In this document: piece by piece, positions 8,364 to 16,823 of the stretch
Numbering within the stretch: the first letter of the stretch is position 1
Layout: each line of letters begins with the position of its first letter
Assembly (NCBI GenBank): GCA_964573255.1
Contig: CAZNJB010000004.1
Span: 1 to 64,000 of the forward strand
Source: CAYNUJ01 sp964573255
GTDB lineage: Bacteria > Bacteroidota > Ignavibacteria > Ignavibacteriales > Melioribacteraceae
Reading direction: 5' to 3'
DNA: 64,000 nt
Made by a program: the position numbers and the translations under genes
The notes under the pieces: generated by a model
Databases searched by the model: none
The model's input: only the letters and a program-made list of their open reading frames with translations
What the model was told of the DNA's origin: nothing

Positions 8364-9711
8364 AAAAGTATATGAAAGACCGATTATTATTAAACAACAA
8401 AGTGGAATGATGAATAAAATTGGAAGTACCTCGTTAATTCCACCAATGACTGAAATAGACGGAATTAGTGTTAATTCGTTAGTTGAAAATTATGGTTCCC
8501 CTTTGTTCGTAATATCCGAAAATAAGATTCGTGAGAATGCAAAAAAAATCAAAAGGATATTTGAAACGCGTTATCCCAAAGTACAAATGGCATGGTCCTA
8601 CAAGACAAATTATTTAAATGCCGTTTGTTCGGTTTTTCATCAAGAGAAATTTTGGGCGGAAGTGGTTTCGGAATTTGAATATGATCGTGCAAGATTATTA
8701 GGTGTACCCGGTGAGTTTATTATTTTCAATGGCCCCGATAAAAGTGAAAGTGCATTAAGAAAAGCTATAAATGACGGTGCGAAAATACATATCGATCATT
8801 TTGATGAACTTTATACTATTATTGAATTAACAAAGGAAATTGGCAAAAGTGCAGAAGTAGCTATACGTGTAAATATGGATGTTGGTATTTATCCAAAGTG
8901 GGATAGATTCGGGTTCAATTACGAAAACGGTGAAGCTGCTCAAGCATTAAAGAGAATTGCAATGACGGATTCTTTGAATTTAATAGGGCTTCATACTCAT
9001 ATCGGTACATATATAATGACAACGGAAGCATACAGAATTGCTGCAGCTAAATTAGTAGATTTAGCCAAAATGCTTTCATCTCAATTTAACATTCAATTGG
9101 AATACATTGATCTTGGTGGTGGGTTACCGTCAAATAATACATTAAAAGGTCAGTATTTAGATGCAGAACAGACTCTACCATCTCTGGAACAATATGCGGA
9201 TGCAATTACTTCTCCTTTACTTGATTTGAATCTACCTCTCGAAGAAATGCCTGTACTAATTATGGAAAACGGTAGAGTAATGGTTGACGATGCAGGATAT
9301 TTAATAAGCAGTGTGATTGGGATAAAAAGATTATCTAACGGCAAAAGAGCGATTATTATTGATGCCGGAGTTAATTATCTATTTACAAGTTATTGGTTCA
9401 ATCACAAAATTATTCCTGCTCAGTATTCAGGAACAGGTACGGAAAATTCTGCAGTTTACGGTCCGCTTTGTATGAATATAGATTGTTTGAGAGATAATAT
9501 CGTTCTTCCTAATTTACAGAAAGGAGATAAAGTTGTAATTCTAAATGTAGGAGCATACAGTGTTACGCAGTGGATGCAATTTATTACATTGAGACCAAAT
9601 GTTGTGATGATATTTGAAGATGGAAAAAGTGAAGTAATTAGAGAAAGAGAGAAACTTGAAGATATTACACGGTTGGAAAAATTACCTGAAAAATTAAAAT
9701 TCAAATTATAG
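8356..9711 (+). CDS. PLP-dependent decarboxylase of diaminopimelate/ornithine type with leader-like N-terminal tail
   Basis: A 451-residue fold-III PLP enzyme. PLP lysine K83 is in AWSYKTNYLNAV (equivalent of the family YAVKAN). H213/H215 lie in GLHTHIGT and the phosphate-binding GGG at 254-256 in DLGGGLP. E304-N-G-R307 replaces the usual EPGR. C372 and D376 in GPLCMNID match the position of the CESxD motif, and Y401 lies in VGAY. This fits a decarboxylase of an amino acid or carboxylated amine, possibly the ligase product. True LysA is unlikely given the altered EPGR and CES motifs and the operon context. Residues 5-24 before the barrel form a tail with Y6-E-R-P9-I, like leader motifs bound by RRE domains, and an adjacent gene encodes an RRE. 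ATG 8356 sits inside the previous gene. Confidence 0.86.
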   Translation: MAKKVYERPIIIKQQSGMMNKIGSTSLIPPMTEIDGISVNSLVENYGSPLFVISENKIRENAKKIKRIFETRYPKVQMAWSYKTNYLNAVCSVFHQEKFWAEVVSEFEYDRARLLGVPGEFIIFNGPDKSESALRKAINDGAKIHIDHFDELYTIIELTKEIGKSAEVAIRVNMDVGIYPKWDRFGFNYENGEAAQALKRIAMTDSLNLIGLHTHIGTYIMTTEAYRIAAAKLVDLAKMLSSQFNIQLEYIDLGGGLPSNNTLKGQYLDAEQTLPSLEQYADAITSPLLDLNLPLEEMPVLIMENGRVMVDDAGYLISSVIGIKRLSNGKRAIIIDAGVNYLFTSYWFNHKIIPAQYSGTGTENSAVYGPLCMNIDCLRDNIVLPNLQKGDKVVILNVGAYSVTQWMQFITLRPNVVMIFEDGKSEVIREREKLEDITRLEKLPEKLKFKL

Positions 9712-9717
9712 TTGATT

Positions 9718-11877
9718 ATGCCGAAAGATAAATTGAAATCTAATATTATTACAACTGTAGATTCCGTTCTTTACAGTTATGCTCAAATATTTTTTAGTAA
9801 CAGGAGATGGTTCGGTGCTCTGATTCTTGCCAGTTCATTTATTAATCCCCTAATTGGCGCGATGGGATTATTAGGTGTTCTCTTATCGAATGGATTAGCA
9901 TTGTGGTTGAAATTTGATATTGAGAAGATCAGAAGCGGATTTTATGGATTTAACGGAATTTTATTTGGTTGTGCCGCAGCGTATTTTTTTGAACTATCTC
10001 CTTTTATGATTTTATTGACGGTAATTTTTATTGTTATCGTATTCTTTATTTCCGCCACACTGGAACATTTAATGGCTAATGTTTTCAATTTGCCAGGTTT
10101 AAGTTTACCTTTTATTATTACGTTATATGTATTTTTTATTTACACAACAAACTATGGCAATATTTTCTTCAGCGGTCTGCATTTTGATAACGGCAACTTA
10201 GTTGATTATGTGAATTATTACTTATCCGGTTATTTTAATGCTTTGGGGTTAATTGTTTTTCAATCAAACATAATTGCTGGAATAATAATTTCTCTTGGGC
10301 TTTTATTCTTTTCCAGAGTAATGTTTGTTAATTCGATCTTTGCCTTTGTAGTAAATTTGCTGCTGTTAAGATTAATATTTCCACAATATACTACTGACTA
10401 TTTTATTCTTACTTCTTTTAATTCTATCCTTACTGCATTTGCACTTGGCGGAAGTTTAATATTGTTATCTCGCAAAACATTTGCATTGATTACGCTTTCG
10501 TCTACACTGGTAATTGTATTTGCCGGATTTTTTTCAAAGTTATTTTCGGGACAGTTATTACCGGTATTGGTTCTTCCATTTAATTTTATAGTGTTGTCAA
10601 CAATTTACAGCTTGAAGTTCCGCGAGCATCAATCCGATTTTGTTTTGCTCTATTTTAAACCCGGTTCTCCAGAAGAGAATTATTATTATCATCAAAACCG
10701 GAAAGCCAGATTTGAAAGGTTCAAGTATTTATTAGCAGAACTCCCATTCTGGGGTGAGTGGAAAATATCTCAAGGGATTAACGGTAAAATTACTCATAAA
10801 GATGACTGGAAATATGCTTGGGATTTTGTTATCGAAGATGATAATGGTAATGAGTTTGAAAATGAAAGTAAATCTGTTGAAAATTATTTATGCTATTCAA
10901 CTCCGGTAGTTGTACCATTGGATGGTGAAATAGTAAAGGTAGTTGATAATATTAAAGACAATGAGATTGGTAAAACGAATTTAGAAGAAAATTGGGGTAA
11001 CTCTATTTTAATAGATCACGGTGAAGGGTTGTTTTCTCAATTATCTCATTTGAAGCGTGGAAGTATTAAAGTAGAGGAAGGCGATAAAGTTAAAAAAGGG
11101 GAAGTACTTGCTCAATGCGGCAATAGTGGAAGATCGCCATTACCACATTTACATTTTCAATTTCAACTTACAGATCGTATTGGTGATAAAACTTATGAAT
11201 TCCCGTTTGCCTATTATCTTGTTAAACAAGATGATAAGTTGATATTGAAATCCTTCGATTATCCCCAAGAAGGTGAAAAAGTTAGAAATATTGAAGTTCA
11301 TAAAAAAATAAAGAAAGCTTTTAATTTCCAGTTAGGTGATGAATTTGAATTTAATTGTAATCTGAATGGTAAAAATTTTGATGAGCACTGGGAAGTAAAA
11401 GTAAACATCTACAATCAAATGTATTTGGAAAACGATTTCGGTGACAAAGCTTACTTTTATAATAAAGATAAAGTTTTTATGATGACTGATTATATTGGCA
11501 AGAAAAAATCAGCATTATATTATTTCTATATTCTTACTATCAGGATTCCTCTGGGGTATTACGAAAATCTTACTTGGGAGGATGAAATTCCGGTTTCACT
11601 TACATTGAACAACCTTTCACGTTATCTCTCTGAGTTTATTCTAATGTTCGATATTCAACTTAATAGTGAATTAAAATATTCATATGCTTCGCGCGATAAT
11701 AATGACTCCGATTTTGGAATTAACGTAAAACTATTGAATAGAGGTAAGAGATTGTTTTCTTTTGTTAATGAAGAAGGAAATGGAATTTTAAATATTGATA
11801 ACGAAGGTATAATAAAAGAGTTTTCCTTCGAGTATAAAAAAGATAAATTTAATTCAAAAATAATTAGACGGGGTTAA
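9718..11877 (+). CDS. Fusion of urea-transporter-like membrane domain and M23 peptidase domain
   Basis: About 719 residues. The first ~310 are strongly hydrophobic, with about ten membrane segments and urea-transporter (UT) features such as FINPLIGAMGLLGVLLSN and FYGFNGILFGCAAAYFF. A cytoplasm- or periplasm-facing M23/LytM-type domain follows: H360 and D369 (HKDDWKYAWDF), a beta core with the turn WGNSILIDHGEGLFSQLSHL, and H477-L-H479 in LPHLHFQF, so the zinc-site residues look complete. A further ~200 residues to the end form a beta-rich domain I do not recognise. The frame also opens at TTG 9712, next to the decarboxylase stop; neither start has a clear ribosome site, and ATG 9718 is preferred. 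A channel joined to a peptidase suggests export or surface processing linked to the operon product. Confidence 0.85.
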   Translation: MPKDKLKSNIITTVDSVLYSYAQIFFSNRRWFGALILASSFINPLIGAMGLLGVLLSNGLALWLKFDIEKIRSGFYGFNGILFGCAAAYFFELSPFMILLTVIFIVIVFFISATLEHLMANVFNLPGLSLPFIITLYVFFIYTTNYGNIFFSGLHFDNGNLVDYVNYYLSGYFNALGLIVFQSNIIAGIIISLGLLFFSRVMFVNSIFAFVVNLLLLRLIFPQYTTDYFILTSFNSILTAFALGGSLILLSRKTFALITLSSTLVIVFAGFFSKLFSGQLLPVLVLPFNFIVLSTIYSLKFREHQSDFVLLYFKPGSPEENYYYHQNRKARFERFKYLLAELPFWGEWKISQGINGKITHKDDWKYAWDFVIEDDNGNEFENESKSVENYLCYSTPVVVPLDGEIVKVVDNIKDNEIGKTNLEENWGNSILIDHGEGLFSQLSHLKRGSIKVEEGDKVKKGEVLAQCGNSGRSPLPHLHFQFQLTDRIGDKTYEFPFAYYLVKQDDKLILKSFDYPQEGEKVRNIEVHKKIKKAFNFQLGDEFEFNCNLNGKNFDEHWEVKVNIYNQMYLENDFGDKAYFYNKDKVFMMTDYIGKKKSALYYFYILTIRIPLGYYENLTWEDEIPVSLTLNNLSRYLSEFILMFDIQLNSELKYSYASRDNNDSDFGINVKLLNRGKRLFSFVNEEGNGILNIDNEGIIKEFSFEYKKDKFNSKIIRRG

Positions 11878-11881
11878 CAAG

Positions 11882-12505
11882 ATGAAAAGGATTTTTATTT
11901 CAACAATAATGTTGATAGTTATTTTCTCTTCTTTATTAAATGCCGCACTTAAATCCGAGCGTTTGGAGGCTTTCAATAAATCTATAAATGCCGAAGCAGA
12001 TTATAATTACAAAGAGGCTATAGAACCATTATTGAAGATTTACGATAATTATGCTTCGGATTATTTGGTAAATCTACGGCTCGGCTGGCTTTATTATAAA
12101 ATAAATAAATTTGATGAATCACTTAGATATTATTATAAAGCTGTTAAGATAAGCGATAACAGTGTAGAAGCGCTTCTGGGGCTAACACTACCGCTTTCTT
12201 CTCAAAACAAATGGGATGAAATTGAAGACGTTTATAAGAGAATTTTAGATAAGGATGAGCAAAATTATACTGCAAATTTAAATTTGGGAAAATACTATTT
12301 TAACACTAAAAATTTCTTAAATGCAAAAATTTATTTGAATAAATTGTTCGAAAATTATCCGAGCGATTATAGTGCGAATCTTTATCTGGGGTGGACATTA
12401 TATTTCTTAGGAGATAATTCTAATGCCGCTGAACATTTTGAACGCGCTTTAATTGCTAATCCGGGAGATTCCTCGGCTCAGGAGGGATTGAATTTAGTAA
12501 AATGA
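11882..12505 (+). CDS. Periplasmic TPR protein
   Basis: A 207-residue protein with a signal peptide (MKRIFISTIMLIVIFSSLLNA) and about four or five TPR units, for example VNLRLGWLYYKINKFDESLR and YSANLYLGWTLYFLGDNSNA. TPR proteins of this size act as periplasmic scaffolds. It starts 4 bases after the previous stop and overlaps the barrel gene after it, so it may dock the barrel protein to the transporter-peptidase; in some bacteria TPR and YaiO-type barrel domains occur fused. No catalytic residues are seen. Confidence 0.85.
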   Translation: MKRIFISTIMLIVIFSSLLNAALKSERLEAFNKSINAEADYNYKEAIEPLLKIYDNYASDYLVNLRLGWLYYKINKFDESLRYYYKAVKISDNSVEALLGLTLPLSSQNKWDEIEDVYKRILDKDEQNYTANLNLGKYYFNTKNFLNAKIYLNKLFENYPSDYSANLYLGWTLYFLGDNSNAAEHFERALIANPGDSSAQEGLNLVK

Positions 12506-13314
12506 AAAAAATAATTTTTATACTGAATATTTTTGTAATTCAAGAGATTGTTTTTTCTCAAATAAAAGTTACTTCTTTCAATCCCTCGACTTATATTACA
12601 TATGGTTCTTATTCCAACAATGATATATCAAAGAGCTTATCATTTTATGGCACGGCAAGCTTTAATTATAAAGACTATTTAACAGTTGGTTATGAAGGTT
12701 TGAGTATAGATGACGAATCTTGGACTTATGACCAAAGAATGATTTCTTTATCATTTACAAAAAATTTGTATCCTTTTTATTTATCCGCTTCTTATTCTTA
12801 TCTAGAGGGGGATTATAATTATAAACCTTTTCTTTACAAATATTCCGACTTCATAAATATTTATTCCCTTAGAGGAACTTATAATTTCGGTTTGAATTTT
12901 TTGGCACTCTCTGCTAATTATCAAAATATAATAGGTTTTTATGATTTAATTGCGAGAAATTACAAATTGTCTTTTACACGTCTGCTGGGTACAAAAATAA
13001 GTTTGACTGCCGGATTAAATAACAGTGTAGTAAGTGACGGGCGTAACCTGTTGTCTTATGAAATTAGCGGAAGTTATAATCCTTTTAATTCTTTATATTT
13101 AACTGCCTCTATTTCATTTGGTGAAAGAGCCTATTATTATAATTCTGACTTGCTAACATATTTCAATCAAAATGAAACTCAGAAGAGGAATTACAATTTG
13201 GGGATATCCTATTTTATCATAAATGAATTGAAAATAAACGGAACGTTCACAAGTTCGAAGTTTAAAGGGTATTCGATAAATTATTATTCACTTGGCGTAA
13301 GTTATTATTTATAA
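12502..13314 (+). CDS. Outer-membrane beta-barrel protein (YaiO-like)
   Basis: A 270-residue protein with a signal peptide (MKKIIFILNIFVIQEIVFSQ) followed by alternating amphipathic strands rich in Tyr, Phe and Ser, ending in aromatic SLGVSYYL, a usual C-terminal barrel strand. Its layout (TPR partner just upstream, about 14-16 predicted strands) resembles the YaiO family; that assignment is by layout more than by motif. It is the last gene of the operon: the next gene is on the opposite strand, ending 39 bases away. It could let the operon product or cargo pass or be held at the outer membrane. Confidence 0.75.
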   Translation: MKKIIFILNIFVIQEIVFSQIKVTSFNPSTYITYGSYSNNDISKSLSFYGTASFNYKDYLTVGYEGLSIDDESWTYDQRMISLSFTKNLYPFYLSASYSYLEGDYNYKPFLYKYSDFINIYSLRGTYNFGLNFLALSANYQNIIGFYDLIARNYKLSFTRLLGTKISLTAGLNNSVVSDGRNLLSYEISGSYNPFNSLYLTASISFGERAYYYNSDLLTYFNQNETQKRNYNLGISYFIINELKINGTFTSSKFKGYSINYYSLGVSYYL

Positions 13315-13353
13315 GTTAATTAAATGAATGGATTTTATCTCATTACTTAATAA

Positions 13354-14089
13354 TCATAGAAGAAATTGAGATTCAAAATTCCATCTTAATATTATTGGTT
13401 TATCATCGATCGCATTAAATATTAGTCTGAAATCTTTCAAATCTTTCTCACCTTCGAATAATTTATTGCCTCTATCATTGAATTCTGAAAATGTTACTGT
13501 AACTCTTAAGTAATCGAATAATACGAAATTATAATCAGCATAAGATCCTCTTATACTAATGACCCGGGAAAAATTTCTTTCATTATTCTCAAGAAAAAAA
13601 TAACCATATCCATTCTCAAGATCTATAGGTCTATAAGGTTCCGAAAGATTCTTGAAGTACAATTTGAATGATATTCCGTTTGAGGAATCCTTGGGTAGAG
13701 AAATATTATACGTGATTTTATTATGTTCGTTAAGTGTGAAACGAGTAAATTCTTCAAGGTTAGATTTAAAGCGTGAGTAAAAATCTTTATTTGTCAACCG
13801 TTGAAGAATAGCTTCCATCCTTGAAATTGCTGCTGTTGTTAGCTTATTCAGAAGTATAGCTTCAATTTTAATATCCGAGGACCCTTTCTTTCATTCCCAT
13901 TGATTCAATCCAATATGTGTCGTAATTAGAAAATGAGAATAACTTTATTATTTTCCTACAATCACCAAGAGTCCAGTTGACCGGATTTTGCTTACTGAGA
14001 GTAAAAAACTCTTCTTGTGAAATCTTTGTTATTCGCGTGCAAGAAGTTAATAAAACTAATGCAATTATAAATGTAATCAGTTTTTTCAT
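13354..14089 (-). pseudogene. Lipoprotein gene broken by a one-base frameshift
   Basis: Two minus-strand frames make one protein. The first (ATG at 14089, stop at 13868) has a lipoprotein signal (MKKLITFIIALVLLTSC) and ends MGMKERVLGY. The second frame, offset by one base, is open from just before the first stop through IKIEAILLNKLTTAAIS into MEAILQRLTNKDF (its first ATG is at 13818) and on to the stop at 13354. Removing one base around 13879-13889 (the AAAGAAAGGG tract) joins them into one lipoprotein of about 240 residues, roughly beta-rich in the C-terminal half. I do not recognise the family. A true mutation, a sequencing error or two separate small genes are the options; there is no classic slippery heptamer. 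Confidence 0.6.
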
Positions 14090-14516
14090 CTAATTTGTTC
14101 ATCTGCTTAAAATAAATGTACATTGATATTATGTAATCTAAGGAATATTAAGTCCATTATAACTAAATAATTCAAGGAGTTGAAGGCAAATTTGATAGGG
14201 AAGTAGGTGGTCAGTATATTTTTGCTACTATCATATCTAGAGTTAGTGATATTTTTGCTATCAGAAATATAATTTATATAAAAAGCATATGCACCCACAC
14301 CTTCAGCTGTTAGTCGAGCAAGAGGATGCCAATTCATAAAAATGAATTAATGCGAATCAAAATCTTAATAACGGATAGTTGGAAATTTATTTTTCCTTGC
14401 TGTTTACTTTACTAAGTGAAAGCCTTATTTTTGTCTGAGAATGGATTCAATTCTATTCAGTTAATCTTTAGCCTTCAGACGGGTCCAAAATAATTATATT
14501 TTTACTGGAGGCAATG

Positions 14517-15263
14517 ATGAATAAAAACTTTTCATTTCTTTTGTTTTTATTAATCCCCATCTATTTTCTTGGTTGCTCAAATTCTACTGAACCAACGGAA
14601 TCAACCGGCAAACCTATCATTAAAAGTATTGATTACTTTCCCATCTCAGAAAATAAAACTCTGAACGGAACTCTTCAAGGAAAAATTGAGGTATTGGATG
14701 AAGATGGAAATATTGTATATGTGGTTTATAAGCCGGAAACGGTTTATAAATTTAAGTTCGGACAAAAAGAGTATTTTAATTTGAAAAATTGCTTTCCTTT
14801 CATTGATATATCGGGCAATCAAAACAGCATAAGAGGATATTTTTCACAGAGTGATGGAGAAACAATGGTTGTTACTGATAACCCTAATGATAATTGGGTG
14901 ATATTTTTACCGGAAGAAATAACTAAAAATAATGCTTGGAGTGCTAATCCTTCAGCTCCCGAAAAACAGCAAGTCAATTGTGTTTATAAGGAATATTTCG
15001 GTTCATATTCTAACGGAATCAAGTCCTATTCCTATGTTGTGAAAATAAAAGTATCTTACTATGATTCAACTAAAGTAACTGACTTAACAAATATGTCAAA
15101 AGAGGTAGTTGTAAAGTTAGATGTGGATTTTCTTTTTGCTTATAGTATAGGGCTTATACAAGTGAAATTAAATTATTTCAGTGAAAAAACAGATTTAATT
15201 TATATCTCATTTAATGATCGGTACTTTGAACATAGTATAATTTCCGGAGAAATTAATTTCTAA
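14517..15263 (+). CDS. Lipoprotein of unknown function
   Basis: A 248-residue lipoprotein with signal and lipobox ...YFLGCSNSTEPTE, followed by the Ser/Thr/Pro-rich tether usual for Bacteroidota-type lipoproteins. The mature part looks beta-rich, with alternating hydrophobic strands such as YVVKIKVSYYDSTKV. Two ATGs lie in tandem at 14514 and 14517; GGAGG at 14507-14511 is only 2 bases from the first but 5 from the second, so 14517 is preferred. It stands alone, with no obvious partner. I do not recognise a family. Confidence 0.75.
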   Translation: MNKNFSFLLFLLIPIYFLGCSNSTEPTESTGKPIIKSIDYFPISENKTLNGTLQGKIEVLDEDGNIVYVVYKPETVYKFKFGQKEYFNLKNCFPFIDISGNQNSIRGYFSQSDGETMVVTDNPNDNWVIFLPEEITKNNAWSANPSAPEKQQVNCVYKEYFGSYSNGIKSYSYVVKIKVSYYDSTKVTDLTNMSKEVVVKLDVDFLFAYSIGLIQVKLNYFSEKTDLIYISFNDRYFEHSIISGEINF

Positions 15264-15388
15264 ATGAAGTATGAAAATTGTTCATAGTTACATTTAGCTA
15301 ATATCAAAAAAGTAGCTTCTTCTCTTGAAATATTAAGGTACAAGTTCTAATTTATAATTGGACTTTTGTTTTTTAAGAATAGGTCGAT

Positions 15389-16483
15389 ATGCAAGAAAAA
15401 ATTATTCTTACTCTAGATGCCGGAGGAACCAATTTTGTTTTTTCGGCAATGCAGGATTACGAAGAAATTACGGATTCGATTTCCCTCCCATCAAATGCTC
15501 ACGATTTAGAATTATGTCTAACCACTATCGTTAATGGATTTGAAAAAATCATTGCTAAATTGAACCAATCTCCCTCAGCAATAAGTTTTGCATTTCCAGG
15601 TCCGGCGGATTACCGCAACGGAATAATAGGCGATTTAAATAATTTGCCTGCATTTAAAGGCGGAATTGCACTCGGACCTATGCTAGAAGAAAAATTCAAT
15701 ATCCCAGTATTTATAAATAATGATGGAGATTTATTCGCTTTAGGAGAAGCAATAAATGGGATAGTACCTTTTATAAATAACAAGCTCAAAGAAGCAGGAG
15801 TAAATAAACGGTATAGAAATTTGATAGGCGTTACCTTAGGTACCGGTTTTGGTGCAGGTATAGTAATTAATGGGAATCTACTTTTGGGAGATAACTCCAA
15901 TGCCGCAGAGGTATGGCTTATGCGCGATGGAATTGATTGTAACTTAAATGCTGAAGAAAATATTTCAATTAGAGCGGTAAAGAGAAACTATGCCGAGGCT
16001 GCTGGAATTGATTTTGAAGAAGCACCGGAACCTAAAGATATTTTTAGAATTGCTAAAGAAGAACTTGAAGGCAATGTTTCGGCTGCAAAGTTATCTTTTG
16101 AAATGATGGGGAAAAGTTTAGGAGAAGCTCTTGCCAATATGGCAACTTTAATTGACGGATTAGTAGTAATTGGTGGTGGGATATCAAATGCCTATCAGCT
16201 GTTTATGCCGAGTTTAATACGTCAGATGAATTCTACTTATCATTTGGCAGCAGGGAACTCTTTACCGCGATTGGTTCAAAAAGTATTCCCTTTAACATGT
16301 GAAGCGGAAATCAATCGATTTTGCAATATGGATAGCATTGAAGTGGTTATACCATTTTCAAACCGGAAAGTTCATTATAATAAATCGAAGCGAATAGGTG
16401 TAGGCATAACCAAATTAGGAACCAGTAAAGCGGTTGCAGTTGGAGCATATTCTTTTGCAATCCAAAAACTTGCTGAAAAATAA
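15389..16483 (+). CDS. ROK-family sugar kinase lacking the zinc motif
   Basis: A 364-residue ROK protein: phosphate-binding LDAGGTNF at residues 8-15, the sugar site INNDGDLFALGEA with its catalytic Asp, ATP-side LGTGFGAGIV, and IGGGISNA near the C terminus. There is no N-terminal winged helix, so it is a kinase (glucose, mannose or N-acetylhexosamine type) and not a repressor. The usual CxCGxxGCxE zinc site after the active site is absent; the matching stretch reads NAAEVWLMRDGIDCNLNAEE. The next two genes encode GH92 and GH97 glycosidases, so phosphorylation of a released hexose such as mannose or glucose is a reasonable guess. Confidence 0.85.
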   Translation: MQEKIILTLDAGGTNFVFSAMQDYEEITDSISLPSNAHDLELCLTTIVNGFEKIIAKLNQSPSAISFAFPGPADYRNGIIGDLNNLPAFKGGIALGPMLEEKFNIPVFINNDGDLFALGEAINGIVPFINNKLKEAGVNKRYRNLIGVTLGTGFGAGIVINGNLLLGDNSNAAEVWLMRDGIDCNLNAEENISIRAVKRNYAEAAGIDFEEAPEPKDIFRIAKEELEGNVSAAKLSFEMMGKSLGEALANMATLIDGLVVIGGGISNAYQLFMPSLIRQMNSTYHLAAGNSLPRLVQKVFPLTCEAEINRFCNMDSIEVVIPFSNRKVHYNKSKRIGVGITKLGTSKAVAVGAYSFAIQKLAEK

Positions 16484-16823
16484 TTTTGACAAAAGAAGAA
16501 TCATGAAATCTTTCGCTGTTATTTGGTGGTAATTAAGAAGTTTAGTAAATAATATCTATTGATTGTAAAGTAGTTCTTTTATAAGAACTTGACCGCATCT
16601 TGATGAGTAGTGATCTGTTATTTAGTTATAATATTCTCAGACTGTATTGCATTATCATCTATTATTAATAACTATAATTGTTTTTCAGGTTTTCTCTAAG
16701 AAGGGAATATGATATTAAATATTTGAACTTCAGTGATAATGAAATAATGCCGACTTTTTTTAAGGAGAATAAATTATTAGCAAGTTTAGATAATCTGATA
16801 TTTAAGTTGTTAGGGAATATTGA
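16484..16823. other. 340-base gap between kinase and GH92 genes
   Basis: No convincing gene. One 49-codon frame (TTG 16678 to a stop at 16828) could be a decayed C-terminal remnant, but it lacks a ribosome site and a recognisable family. The GH92 promoter should lie here; AGGGAA at 16814-16819 is a weak ribosome site for that gene. Confidence 0.5.

Noticed and set aside
8356..9711. Reading the PLP enzyme as ordinary lysA
   Set aside because: EPGR and CES motifs are altered, an extra N-terminal tail is present, and the operon has no lysine genes.
13879..13889. Programmed frameshifting in the broken lipoprotein gene
   Set aside because: AAAGAAAGGG is not a known slippery sequence and no downstream stimulatory structure is evident; a lesion or read error is simpler.
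14107..14337. 76-codon minus-strand frame upstream of the frameshifted lipoprotein
   Set aside because: No ribosome site, no signal peptide or known motif, and a stop three codons before its ATG; it may be a remnant but cannot be supported as a gene.
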